Shown: piece after piece, positions 12,590 through 24,099 of the stretch
How the letters are laid out: every line of letters begins with the position of its first letter
Position numbering within the stretch: position 1 is the first letter of the stretch
Program-made: the position numbers and the translations under genes
Assembly (NCBI GenBank): GCA_037957365.1
Contig: JARHVA010001189.1
Coordinates: 2,331,501 to 2,395,500, forward strand
DNA: 64,000 nucleotides
Reading direction: 5' to 3'
Origin: Torreya grandis
Lineage: Eukaryota > Streptophyta > Pinopsida > Cupressales > Taxaceae
Notes under the pieces: model-generated
The model's input: only the letters and a program-made list of their open reading frames with translations
Database searches by the model: none
What the model was told of the DNA's origin: nothing

Positions 12590-13280
12590 AGCTTTGTTTG
12601 TTTGTTTTTGTGTGTTTAGAATAGTTTGTTTAGTGAGCTTTTCTTTGCTTTTGATTGTTTAGTTGTTTTGTTTAGTTATTTTTATTGTTTTGTTCTATTT
12701 TTTTATGGCTTTGTTTGTTTGTTTGTTTGTTTTATTTGTTTGTTTATTTTATTTGTCTTTGTTTGTTATGTTTGTTATCTTTTTTATAGTGTTTGCTGTT
12801 TATAAATGTTCATTTTATCATTGTGTTTGTTTGTGTCATGTTTGTTTGTTTATTTATTTATTTATTTTATTGGTGTTTTATTGTGTTTGTTTATTTAGTT
12901 ATTGGTGCTTTGTTATTTTTTATAAGTTGCTTGCATTTTTTATTTGTTTGTTTTTAGTTATTGGTGTTTTGTTTTTTATTTATTTGACTATTTTTTCAAG
13001 TTCATCATCTTATTATTTGTTTATAGCCTTATTTGTGATTTTACTTGTCTAGTTTGTTTATTTTATTGGTTTTATTTGTTTATAAATTTTGTTTGTTTAT
13101 TTGTACATTTTGTTTGTATTTTGTTGTTTTTGTTTATTCATTTTGTTTGTTTGTCTAGCTTAGGTTTGTTTGTTTGTATAGCCTTGGTTTGTTTGTTTAC
13201 GTTTTGTTTGTTTATTTTTATTTGTTATTTTTTTTATTTAGTATTTATTTGTTTGTTTTGTTTTTATTTTGCCTTTTTGT
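12590..13280 (+). repeat. Degenerate TTTG-rich tract
   Basis: Roughly 700 bases dominated by imperfect GTTT tetranucleotides, with longer pure runs near 12710-12770 and 12840-12870. The apparent hydrophobic Phe/Val/Leu/Cys reading frames here are translations of this repeat, not proteins. Confidence 0.85.
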
Positions 13281-13999
13281 GTTTTTTGGTTATCATAAGA
13301 TTATTACATTTTTTTACACTTAAATTTTGATTATCCACATCAAGTACTTAGGTTGTGAATGTTTGTATTTACTCTTACACTTGGTTTATTTGTTATATTT
13401 ACATATGGGATTTGATTATTCATATCTTATTCCTAGGTTTTTTATATTTATATTTAAACTAACTTTCCATGTTTAGGGTATATATTGTCATTTTAGTTGT
13501 CCATAACTATAATGCATAATATCACAAGCTAAAGCAAAAACCAAACATATAAAGAATATCAAATCAATGTTATGGTAGTACTTATTTGATATATCAAAAC
13601 TAGCTAAATACCTAAATGAATGCCTAAATCAATAAATAATAAACAAGATTAAAAATTATTTATTACGTGTTTATACAAATGTGCATCTCTGAATAAGTAT
13701 ATAGATGAGTCATAAAACATAATCAGATGATAAATAATAGAACAACATCTCATAAACATGGCATAAAAAATAAATGAACAGAGCATACATATTCACAAAC
13801 ATCAACAATGTTAAACATTCATAATGTTAATCAATACTAATTACTTCTAAACATGAGATAAACAAGATAACAAGCATGACATCATATATATGTCAAGAAT
13901 ATCATATGCATGTACATTAGCATCAAAGAACCCAAAATTGAATGTCATTGTATCTCAAATGTAGTATACATATCACAATGATGTCTCAAGATACATCAA

Positions 14000-16100
14000 T
14001 ATGTTGATACAATAAGTTCAATGTGGCATGCCAAAATTGTGCCAAAATTCCAAAATGCTAAGATCACTACACTCAACTTTGGATCTATGTGTCCATGGGA
14101 CCTATGATTAGAGTTGACCCTGATGGCCCTACGGGTCCTGGTGGTGGTGGTCATGGATGATAAATGGACTGACCTAAGGCACCTATAACATGAGTCCTAG
14201 TGCCATACTTACAAGATCTAACAACCACCCTTCTATGCATCCCGAACATAAAATGAAACAACTCTATGGTCTCTGGGCATGGTCATCTCATAGGCTCTGT
14301 GGTTATAAGAGGCCTCATCATTGGCCTGAAGGAACTCATGAACTATATATGAGAACCCAACATGTGTCATGACTCCCTAAGACACATCTTGCTCTCACCT
14401 AAGATGATCAATAGTGGCTAATGCCTAATCTCTCTCGTTAATGGCTTGATCTCTCTCAGTGGTGAACTATCCTAAACCTATACCATCCTATCTATCTTGG
14501 CCTTTAGTTGAGTGATATTTGTCTACAACCCAATCATGTCATCATCCCTCATATCTAGGGTGTTATGTAAATTAGCTACCTACTATTGTAAACCTATAAT
14601 CTCCCCTATTCGAGTGATGATACCTACTATAGTAAGCCTATATCCCTGCATACTGTAGTTGTGTCAAAAGGCCCTACTTGGGTTGGATCCACCTATGTGC
14701 TTGAAGGCCCTATCTAGCCTAAACTAACTTGAACCATTATAACCATTATTGTGTTAGGATCAAGTATCATCAAATCTGGGCCATCATCCCCATCATCTTA
14801 ATCTCCATCTCCCCCAACATCTCCTCCATCATCACCATCCTCACCATTTTTATTCTGTAAGGTGTTGCCATTATTGCTATATGCCTCAATCTCCATCTAC
14901 TCAATATCCATGAGTACCTATCCCCATGCTAAAATTACAAATATTAGCCTTAGAGGGCATACCTATACCAATTAATATATATAAGTTGGAGTGACCCCTG
15001 CATCTGATCCTCCTCTTATATAAGCCTAAACAACTTGAGGAACACTAATGTAACTAATTGTAGCCTCTCTCCTCTAGATCACAGGAATATCTTGAATGAT
15101 CTCCCATGTCACATGGGCAAACCATCTTGGTCCCTCAGGAACATTCTATGTGAAGCCAAACTACCTAAGTAATTGATCAAGGAGGTACTCCTCAATAGTG
15201 TAGGACTATCTCATAGTTATAAAGCATTTGGTCATCATGAAATCTATGTACCATATATCATGAAACCACTACATTTGGTATGTGAGGTAAGTCCTCCAAA
15301 TAAAAAGTTATGGGGTTAGGTCATCAAACATCTGATGAAGAATTGAATATCCCCCTATGCCCATACTTACTAGCTCCTATCTGAGTTTAGTTATATGCTA
15401 AGTGTTCCTCTAGGGCCTACAATCAGTGTAACCCTACTAGTCCCTCAATCAAAATGTGTCCCATCCCTAGACCATCAAAAGAGTGTAAGCCCTGATGTTG
15501 CATCTATCATGATATGCTATCATATGTAGATCTATATAAAGTTATGTCAGGATAGATGGCCCCTAAGCAAAGCTTGTAGACTCATAAATCATACTTTTCT
15601 CTACACCTCCAAGTCCCATATGAATGTACCAACCACTCTTGTCAAGTAGTAGGATGTTGTTAATAATGGACATGAGAACAACTACCTCCTCATTAATAAG
15701 AGTTGGTGGTGACAGATCCCTAGTAGGTAAATCATCTGATCAAATATATGTATAAGTCTCTATAAGGTCTATATTGACCTTCCCCTAAAACATGGGAACA
15801 CCCTGATAGTTGATTAGGTCATTAATAACTACCTGTTAATGTGTTGATGGTGTTTAAAATAATCTTCATCAGCACATAGGTAATTTGAGGATACACTAGG
15901 TATCCTCAAGTGTCATGGTAGCCTCTCTAGTAGGTAAGGGAAAATTGAAAGTCTCATTGTGTTAGTGCATTTAAATATAATCAGTCTACCTAGATGACTA
16001 GAATTTATACCACATCATGAAGGTCCAACATCTATAAGAAGGAAATCATATCCTCTATCCATACTTGAGGGGTTCATAAATAATATAAGCATCACTCTTG
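14000..16100 (-). pseudogene. Antisense plant mobile domain (PMD) pseudogene
   Basis: Read on the minus strand, the N-terminal part at about 15870-16050 shows NFPLPTREATMTLEDT followed by LKLP, matching the PMD signature (FHLP..E.T.TLEDV..L..LP). At 15068-15190 it reads LLDQLLR*FGFT*NVPEG then RWFAHVTWE, matching the PMD block with RQFG..Q.IP; both stops sit exactly where Gln is conserved. A coiled-coil-like tail (DMIGL, TNITQLKAKIDRMV) follows at about 14500. PMD proteins include the MAIN/MAIL family, and PMD ORFs are known in transposable elements, including antisense ORFs between pol and 3' LTR of Tat-lineage Ty3 elements. That is exactly this position. The frame is closed many times; limits are approximate. 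Confidence 0.6.
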
Positions 16101-17130
16101 GAATGTCAAGACACCTAATTACTCCTATAATAACAAAAAATTAGCATCAATCTAATTATATGCAGCTACTTGAGCTTAAGCTTAGCCTACTAAGTTTAAT
16201 TGACCTTTTTATAGAGGTTAGACCCCTATCAGCTCCCCAAACCAACTATTTTTGGCTTCCAAGGTGAAGCCATCATTTAGGTGATATTGCACCTTTTTAG
16301 GTGATATAATCATTTTCATTTTCACAAAAATGATGACTTCACTTGAAAATGGGAAAATTGTTATTTCAATGATTTCCACCCATTTTTGGAATTTTCATCA
16401 TTTATAGGAGTGGCAACTTTGTACAAACTCATCATTTTACTTTTTGAAGCCGTCATTTGGCCTAAAATGCAAATGGTAACTATGCCATTTTTACCTATAA
16501 CAAGTAATAAATGCAAAAAAATTGACATTAATGATGATTTTTAAGTTACTCATCGGTGGTCCATCATGGGGTGGTTCCATGTGCTCTCTCACCTACTCTA
16601 AAACATGATGTCGAGCTCCTTTATGGGCCATTTTTCTTAGCTCACTACACAGCAAACCAGATCTCAAAAATTACAATTGGCTACAGTGAAAATGAATTGT
16701 TTTTCACCCCATGGGTGAATATATAGCAAAAAAAATTGAATTTTTACGCTCCCCAAGGCCTATAGTTCATTCTACTCACTCCAAGAAGTGTAATTTTCAA
16801 ATTCATGGTCTATTTTATGCATTTTTTGATCTTACATACCTTATTTTTTGGCCATATTATAACTAGGCCATCTTTTTTATCCTCCCTTGAAACCCATTTA
16901 ACAATGTTATTTTCTACCTATACCCCATGTTTGTTTGAATGTGCATCTTTGAACTCACATTTAAGCTATAAATGTGTTGGTATCTTTTTCCAGCTCATCA
17001 TAAATAAATTTTATGATTTTTTTTGCACAAGCCACACTTGCCAATTTTCCCTGATGCAAAAAATCCTTTTGTGTTCAATCAATGACATATTGTGACTTTC
17101 TAGGGCAAACTCATTTTAAATCATGTGATT
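16100..17130. other. Untranslated stretch before the H1 cluster
   Basis: No coding domain is recognised. 16230-16450 repeats phrases around CATCATTTAGGTGATAT/CATTTTTGGAATTTTCATCATTT, suggesting decayed short repeats. A 96-residue open stretch at 16805-17095 has no recognised features and probably reflects composition. Confidence 0.4.
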
Positions 17131-17141
17131 TAAACATTTCA

Positions 17142-17550
17142 AATGATTATAATTGCCCATGGGCAAATCATTCTATTTTTAACTAATTTAATGATTATAA
17201 CCACCTATGGGAAAATATTTATTTTTACATCACATGCTAATGATTATAACCAACTTTGTGCAAATCATTATTTTTCTCACTCCACCTGCCTTATCAAGGA
17301 AAATACCTATGTCATTAATTATAACTTCCTTTCATCAAATTGGTGTTTCATGTTTTATTACTGATTATAACTACCTTTGGGCAAATCAATGTCCATCCCA
17401 CCACCCTACTGGGGCAAAAATGTGCCATTACTTATAACCACCTTTGGGAAAACCAATGTCACACCCTTTATTACTAATTATAATGGCCTTTGGGAAAATT
17501 AATGACTCTATTTCCATTACTATTTATAACTACCTTTGTGAAATTCAATA
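17142..17550 (+). repeat. Hairpin module H1, cluster 3 (8 units)
   Basis: Units start at about 17142, 17190, 17238, 17313, 17359, 17427, 17472 and 17518, spaced 45-75 bases. Perfect stems include AATGATT/AATCATT (17142-17172) and TAATGATT/AATCATTA (17238-17270); others have one wobble or mismatch. The core TATAACCACCTTTGGG is well conserved while the arms vary in pairs. The array ends 200 bases before a polypurine tract and LTR start. Confidence 0.8.
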
Positions 17551-17751
17551 ATTCTACCCTGTTACCTTCTAGATTATGTCATTTTCTTCATTTTGAGGAA
17601 ATGTTTGATGACTCTATTTTATCACCCACTCCCTTGAGGGGGAATCAAGGGTTTATTGACCACCCTTTGGGGCATGAACCATTCAGATTAACAATTTTTT
17701 CATTCTTTTAAAAGACATTGTTATGCTTACATCTTGTAATGCCTTCTCAAA

Positions 17752-17762
17752 CAGGGGGAAAC
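17752..17762 (+). other. Polypurine tract before LTR F
   Basis: CAGGGGGAAAC lies directly before TATAGACACTC, which looks like a mutated TGTAGACACTC LTR start. Polypurine tracts prime plus-strand DNA synthesis and always abut the 3' LTR. Confidence 0.55.
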
Positions 17763-18860
17763 TATAGACACTCTATTTTGGCCACTTTCATGTTCAATAT
17801 AAAATTCAATTCAATTCCTAGCACATGACATAATTTAATCCTAATAATCACCTTAATTACCCAATTCATCTATGTAATGGATTTAATTGATTGAAAACAT
17901 GATGAGGCTAGTTTATTTGGTGTAATACCTTGTATGCACCAACAACCTAGTTCGGTTTCAACCCTAGTCAAAATATGACCTAGTAATATGACACTTTTGG
18001 CCTGTCAAGCTATTAATGGAAAACATTTAAAATAATTACCAAAAACCAAAAATTACTAAGCAATATTAAGTACATTACAAATCTTAATTAACTTGCCTAA
18101 ACAAAAATTCAAAATCAAATTAGTGAATTTCATTTATCAACAAAAAGAATTTTTAGCCAAATATGAAGTCAAAGGCTAAAGGAGCTAATAAAATGATTTA
18201 TTATTTCTTAAATACTCAAAAATTATGAGTTGCAATCTCACAAATATCTAAAGTGAGTTATCATGCCTTATCTGAAACTGAGGTGTCAAGATTTCATGAG
18301 TGGTTTGACCCAACCCAGGTTAGCGTTACTCAATCTAGGTTATTTTAGACTCAACCAAAGTTAGAATTTAACCTAACCTCCCTAGTGTTAGAGTTAGTTC
18401 TTAGAGTTATAAATACAAGTTCCCACATCATATGCCAACAAACTTTTGTGTGTAATGTTATTCTGTTGGAATACCTTTAAGAAGCCATTGAGAATAGTGT
18501 TATAATACCCATTTTATGCCAAGCTTCACACCAAGACACAAGTGACCATTAGAAAAGTGATACCACCATGGAGAATAATTGACTCTAATTGTCATATTAT
18601 AAACATGAACATACTTATGCCAACAAGTAGGAATCAAATTTGATAAAGGAGGTAAATTACTTGTGTTATTTTTGTCTCTATTTTATGATCTTGTCTACTA
18701 TGTTATGCTCCCCTTGGTTCTTAGATAAGAGTGTTTAGTTCTAGTGTATTATCATGCTTGATTTTTATAATTTAGACTAAATGGGAACTAATCAACATGT
18801 GTTTTCTCTTTGAAATCCTAAGGAACACTTCTCACCCACACCCATGGTACGAGGGGAAAA
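17763..18860 (+). mobile_element. Putative 3' LTR of element 1 (LTR F), right end uncertain
   Basis: It starts after the polypurine tract. A TATA box TATAAATA at 18408-18415 gives it a plausible promoter, followed by sequence without coding signal. I could not find a second copy or a clear CA end with target duplication; the right limit near 18860 is a guess. Confidence 0.4.
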
Positions 18861-18869
18861 CCCTACACC

Positions 18870-19830
18870 ACACTAAATTATACCATAACCTAATCATACT
18901 GGAATCTCTCAAACATATTAATCGACCAATCATGAAGCTAATAACTCACCCAAATATGTTGTAACTAAACCCCATCCTCAAGCCATCCCTAAAATCCCCT
19001 ATATGGTCTCCAAATAATATCTTGAGTTATAACTTGATCTAGTACCTATCGATAGTGCATCATGTTCCTCGACCACATAGTGGTTGTACCTATCTACCTC
19101 TTTGTAAATACCTAGGGGTGTGCCTAATTTTTACATGTAAAACCCTCTAGTCTAGCCACCACAATGTGCTCATCAGCCCAATAATGTAATAATTTTATGA
19201 CCCAATCTCACCATTACATAATTCTTAAGTAAACTAATACAAATCTTGATATAAGTGGGCCAACATAGTGTGAGCCCATGAGTATATGATCTCATGCTCT
19301 TTTATATCTTGAAAAATATCATGCATCCTATATGAAATGGATATACCATTACTGTCAACAATAAAAAATGAAGTAAATAACACAACCAAAAGCTTCTAAA
19401 ACTATGAAACATTAGCTCTAATAATCACATACAATAACATATCGCTACTACTACCCTGGGGATGTGTCCCTACATGAATGGATACAAAATACCTCAAGGC
19501 CAAATTTATTTCTCTTTTTCCACCGACATTGTAATATCATTCATTCACCAATAATAGGTATCCTCAATATCCTGTACACATCCTCTAAAGTAATAGTCAT
19601 GTCTTAGTGGGCAGCTAAAAAGTACATGTATTGGCATCCCATTACTCACATAGTCTTGATGACAATCCCATGGCATCGATGCCAATGATGCCACATACCC
19701 TAAACTATCCTTATATACTATTATTTTCTCATCATCTATCAAGGGCAGCCCACATAAACACTCCATCATCTAACCCCTCCATAACTCCCTCATGCATATA
19801 TTCATCTGCAAAAATGCCAAAATAAGACAT
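18870..19830 (-). pseudogene. Unrecognised antisense coding remnant
   Basis: A 74-residue open stretch (19545-19769) reads on in the same frame through scattered stops to about 18900, with a protein-like composition: aromatic residues, WDCHQDY, CPLRHDYYF, CYLLHF. Several of the stops could be former Gln or Trp codons. I do not recognise the family. It lies beyond the putative LTR F, antisense to it, as the PMD pseudogene is antisense to element 1, so it may be an accessory ORF of another element. Confidence 0.25.
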
Positions 19831-20690
19831 CAACATCTCCAAATATCAAATCTACATACTCAAAAATCATCAAATACAATTCCAATTCAAATTTTTCACT
19901 ACCCTAGCCTATAGGATAATATTTTTGTAATTAGGATGCTATCACTACCATAAGACTATAGCACTAGATAATAACATGGTCCTCAGATAGTAGCATGACA
20001 ACCCTAAGAAACTAGTAATGTCCTTTGGACAATAGTGTAGTCCTTAAAAAAGCCCTAATCTAACAAATTTAACACAACAATGATGATGAAATTAACCAAA
20101 ATGTTCAAAGATGATAATATGGTAGAATCTTTACCAGTTCAACCTCATCATTGACCTAAATCAGCACCTCCACCTCCTTGTAATGGGTCATGTGAGCACC
20201 TCCTCGACATATTTTTTTGGGCTAGAACAACAGTTATCTCCAAATCTAAAATTTCAAATGACCTTAAAATTAATCAATGCAACCTTTTTAAACCATGTTT
20301 TTTCAAATGCCACCTACCTAAAGTTGGCCCCACATGCATTTTTCACCAATTATTACCAAAAACTACCAATCATGATATTTTTCACCCTGTAGCTTTGATT
20401 TTTGATCTAATTATTGCATTGAGAATGTGATGATTATATACCCTACCCCATTCCAATTTCACTCTTATTTTAATAAAATTACCTCTACAGAGGCCAAAAT
20501 TCATATTTTCCTTAACAAAATCACTATAGACCACATATCTATCTTAGTTTCAATCTATAAATAATTCTTCTATAATTATCAATTCCATCAATCCCAGAAT
20601 CATATTATCAAACACTAACTACTCACTAATATACATTCCAATATAATTTTTGGTTTGATATCCTTTCCCAATCTTGACTCTCTCACCAAA
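19830..20690. other. No recognised feature
   Basis: AT-rich, all frames short, no domain or clear repeat seen. Confidence 0.4.
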
Positions 20691-20820
20691 AGGCGAGCAT
20701 ACATACACTATTCACACTGACACAAATTTAATCAAATATTTAGCCTCAAATATATAGTTTATTTAGATATTCATATACTTAAGCTCATATATATGGTTTA
20801 TCTACTCAAACACTCTAATA

Positions 20821-20940
20821 TACAATTACATAGGTTTACTCAAATACTCAGGCTTAGATATATAATTACATAGATTTACTCAAATACTCAAGCTTAGATT
20901 TACAACTACATAGATTTATTCAGATAAATGGTTTCTCCAC
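20821..20940 (+). repeat. 40-bp tandem repeat, three units
   Basis: Units begin at 20821, 20861 and 20901 with TACAATTACATAG-type starts and share TTTACTCAAATACTCA and GCTTAGAT. The third unit is partial. The region just upstream has weaker related phrases. Confidence 0.75.
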
Positions 20941-21402
20941 TCAGATATACAGATACATATTATGACTCAAATTTCTAGAGTTTCATAGTTTTTGGTAGTT
21001 CTTATTCTAGATTATGAGGTTTTACATAGGATTTTGGTGTAGTACCAGACTCAAATTATGACTATGAGGGCATGCATATAGTAAAATGTGCCTATATATG
21101 TAGTTTTCACATAGGTTGCATAGCCACATCATTCAAATATTAGGTTTGGGTATATGATATAGGGCACATGTTCTCGATCCCACAAAATTTCACCAAGTTA
21201 TATAAAAGAAATGAAAAATTATACCATTCTCTATATTCAAATCACCATATTATGTTCAAGATGTCACTAGGATTTCACCAAATTGGGTCATATGGCTATC
21301 TACAATGGTTGATCCATAATTTTCACCAGACCCAAATTAAACCATTATGTATAAGGACACAAGTCAAGTAATAGTTTTGACCTCTGAACACACCTCTTCT
21401 CA

Positions 21403-21655
21403 GACTCAATTACATATCAGAGTGGGGGAAATCATGGCTTATTTCTCTGCATTTATAGATTACTTCTAATACTCAATTACATATCAGAGTGGGGAAATAT
21501 ATGGCTTATTTCTCCACATTTATAGATTAATTCTCATACTCGGTTAAATATCAGAGTGGGGGAAAGCATGGTTTATTTCTTCACATTTATATATAACTTC
21601 TTAGACTTAGTTCACATATTAGAGTGGGGAAAACATGGATATTATTTCTCACAAT
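21403..21655 (+). repeat. 67-bp tandem repeat with hairpin module H5, four units
   Basis: Units begin at about 21403, 21471, 21538 and 21604. Each contains GTGGGGAAAT, a short spacer with ATGG, and ATTTCTCCAC, which pair into a hairpin (best at 21489-21517, with one G-T wobble). The array lies about 210 bases upstream of a polypurine tract and LTR start. Confidence 0.8.
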
Positions 21656-21866
21656 CTAGTCAGTTACTTAAATTTAGTACAAGGGAAACCCACATTATGA
21701 ATTTTCTATTCACAAACATTATTCTAGTTCTTGTCCACTTCTCTAGCTAAGAAGTGGGTCAGGTCAAAGCACATCTATTCTATGTAAGGGTTTGATCACA
21801 TAGGTAAGTACATGTACACATTTTTTTATTTTACTCTGGTACTTTCATTCCATTGCATTACTAGAT

Positions 21867-22440
21867 TAAAAGGGGGGAAATGTACACACCCTAATTTGGT
21901 CAAGAAAACACAAGTATTATGCCTTTTGTAGATCTTTCACAAGAAGTTATTAATGTTGAATGGGATTATTATTTGCATGTGTCACTTGGGTCTTTTGATG
22001 TTACTTTGGTCCTTATTATGACTTAATTTCCTTATTTTACACCCTCGATGGTTTTATATCATCCCTTTTTTAGTCACAAGGGCCCTTGGCCTATTTATCC
22101 CAACCATAACCTAGATTTTATGCACACATGACAATAACATGATCTTGGATAGGAGTGCACTGCACTATTGTCCACCTCAGTGTTAATGTCGAATGGTTAT
22201 ATTTTTAACTTCTTTCGGGTCCTTACCATCCTCTGAGTATCCTCTTATGATTCTATTTATCTTTTTAGATTGTCATTTTGTAAACAAGTGTTTCACATTC
22301 AAATTAAATATCCTTATATAAAAATAAATTCATAAGGCATTCTACATATATCACTTACTACTTTGGCACATTATTACATAAAATCAGTAAATAGTATAGC
22401 TTAGCATTTTGCATATTTACTTAGCATCACACATAGATCT
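21867..22440 (+). mobile_element. Polypurine tract and 3' LTR start (LTR K)
   Basis: AAAAGGGGGGAAA (21868-21880) is followed by TGTACACACC, a typical LTR start. The leading phrase TTACTAGATTAAAAGGGG recurs before the LTR of copy E on the opposite strand, so the 3' ends of these elements share sequence. The right end of the LTR was not found; 22440 is arbitrary. Confidence 0.6.
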
Positions 22441-23150
22441 ACACTCTTGATCAAACAAGGGCCTAAGATAAAGTCATTCTTGCATACCATATGCATTGAT
22501 TATGCATGTTCCCTAAGGGAAAATTACATTTGATCTAAGACCCATATCATTGGGGTTAATATAAGTAGTAACCAAAACAATAGGGGTTGTAGGTTGTTCA
22601 ATTGTAACACACCATAACCCACCTTTTCCCCTTCCTTTTGCATTTGGTTCCATTGTTGTTTCATGTGTGCAAATGTTTTTAAGTGTTTTGAAGAAATAAC
22701 AGCCATAAAGTGACACAAAAGGATGATTTCAAGTCCCTGAGGACACATACATGACCCATAAGACCTCCCACAACCTCCTTAGAAGTTTTAAGGCTCTTGT
22801 CCACAAAAGGACAATAGTGTGTGCCCTTTGCCAATAGTGCACTAATCTATAGTCCACTTAAAAATGTTGTTGACATAAGATAATAAAAACTCCAATTCCA
22901 TAATGAGGGTGGACCTGAATATTCCTCTAATCTATTCCAGTAGTACCATCACCTAGTAACGTTATTTCATTCTAGATAAGTGGACTTTCTCCTTTACATT
23001 CCTACTTAGGGTAAATTGATTAAATCAATTGTTTTTAATATTTAGCTACATTTATCCCCTTTACTCTAACCCTTTATCACCATAGTATTTGATCCATTTA
23101 ATTATTAAAAGGATAAAATAAGGTGCCATTACTTGTATATGTGTGTATGT
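22441..23150. other. No recognised gene
   Basis: Short overlapping antisense open stretches at 22513-22748 show no domain. Possibly LTR or flanking sequence. Confidence 0.35.
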
Positions 23151-23154
23151 TGGC

Positions 23155-23640
23155 TTAAAATATGTTTTTTGTTGTATGGTTTCTCTCTAGAGATGTTCCT
23201 TCTTTGGAAAAGGATGTAACCTTCCCTTTATGATCAAATGAGATGCAACCTTTATTTTTATCAATCATTTTTCCTATTGATTTTAACCATGATCCTCCAA
23301 GCATAGCATTATAGGCACTTGAATTTGAAATAACACGAAAAGTAGGGTAACAATCTTTTGAAGCAAAAGAAACTATTAACTTAATTGATCCCATACATGT
23401 TTTAGATGCATCATTTATCAAAGTTTTGATTCTTATTCCCAAGAGATGGAAGAAATGACATATAAAAAAATTGATTTCTTGATATTCCTTAACATTGACA
23501 TTTGTAAATTGTTTTCCATCTATGTGAGCAGTGATAGTGAAAGGGCCTTGATATGAGGAAAGGATTGGAATTGCCACCTTTGTGACTAAATTTGAATCTA
23601 TATATTTTGTATGTATTTCATTCATTTTAATTTATTTTGT
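23155..23640 (-). pseudogene. Ty3/gypsy protease domain, open for 156 residues but without active site
   Basis: On the minus strand 23155-23625 is open. The C-terminal half (SSAYNAMLGGSWLKSIGKM, then GCISFDHKGKV) matches the plant Ty3 protease end (SAYN.ILGR.WL.......STYH..ISF...GK). The N-terminal half (GPFTITAHIDGKQFTNV, HLLGI) has the right strand pattern. At the position of the catalytic DTG/DGGS box it reads VKEYQEINF, so the catalytic Asp is gone. It is either a decayed domain that happens to be open or a non-catalytic derivative. A gag-type zinc-knuckle remnant lies upstream in the same orientation. Confidence 0.55.
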
Positions 23641-23939
23641 TATAAAACATCTTTTAATAATGCTTTTTTTCTTATCTTGAATTTGATTTGACAACTTCTC
23701 TTTCAGTAATTTCATTGTTGCTTGTTGTAGCTTTTGAAACCTTTATTTTTCAAATTGTTCTTTTTATAATTGTACTTTTTCATCTTGTGCCTTTTATGCT
23801 CTTGTTTTCTCTAACCTATCTTGTTAAATATTTTCTTGTTCTAATTTTACCTTTTGAACCTTTTCGTGCTCTGAATTTGGTATGATTTTGTGACTTGTGT
23901 TTTAGGAGATGCATTCATAAAGTGAGTGTGTTGCTTAAG

Positions 23940-24090
23940 TGATGTATCAATTATAGGATCACAACTTTAAATTATATTTTGTATTTTATTTTTCAAATCC
24001 AAACAATAATCTGTATGATTTCCATGCATTCAATGATATGCATAATTGTATTTTCATCTCCTTAGAGGTAGAGGAGGTAGTTTGATCAAC
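23940..24090 (-). pseudogene. Gag zinc-knuckle remnant
   Basis: The minus strand reads YAYH*MHGNHTDYCLDLKN followed by KIQNII, the pattern of the C-x2-H...GH-x4-C..L+..I..LI knuckle seen in plant Ty3 gag. The first Cys is replaced by Tyr. It lies upstream of the antisense protease at 23155, the order expected for gag to protease. Confidence 0.5.
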
Positions 24091-24099
24091 TTATTTTGA

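Larger units (their letters stand above)
10645..13990 (+). other. 3' untranslated region of element 1, first part
   Basis: After the integrase end there is no credible coding sequence for more than 3 kb; short open stretches are simply T-rich. The region contains three different hairpin-module families (listed separately) and a degenerate TTTG tract. 13500-13990 is AT-rich with nothing recognised. Confidence 0.5.
1..17762 (+). mobile_element. Giant decayed Ty3/gypsy retrotransposon (element 1), internal region nearly complete
   Basis: The plus strand carries, in the canonical Ty3/gypsy order, an LTR end with primer-binding site (about 235), gag, protease, a G-patch-like linker, reverse transcriptase, RNase H and integrase (to 10640). 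About 7 kb of largely untranslated sequence follows, with an antisense plant-mobile-domain pseudogene, and then a polypurine tract at 17752. Every coding domain is broken by stops, many where glutamine is expected. The same hairpin module occurs in the leader, after integrase and before the polypurine tract, which supports one element. Known plant Tat-lineage elements have long 3' regions with antisense extra ORFs, so this lineage is the best guess. The 3' LTR at 17763 does not visibly match the short 5' LTR end, so joining everything into one element is inference. Confidence 0.6.

Noticed and set aside
12663..13330. Two hydrophobic frames of about 128 residues resembling multi-pass membrane proteins
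   Set aside because: The Phe/Val/Leu/Cys composition comes from the TTTG-rich tract; no conserved motif.
1..18860. Pairing the 5' LTR end (1-233) with LTR F (17763-18860)
   Set aside because: I could not align the two by eye around their TATA boxes, so I do not claim a matched LTR pair.
22513..22748. Two overlapping antisense frames (67 and 74 residues)
   Set aside because: No motif recognised and mutually overlapping in different frames; treated as chance.
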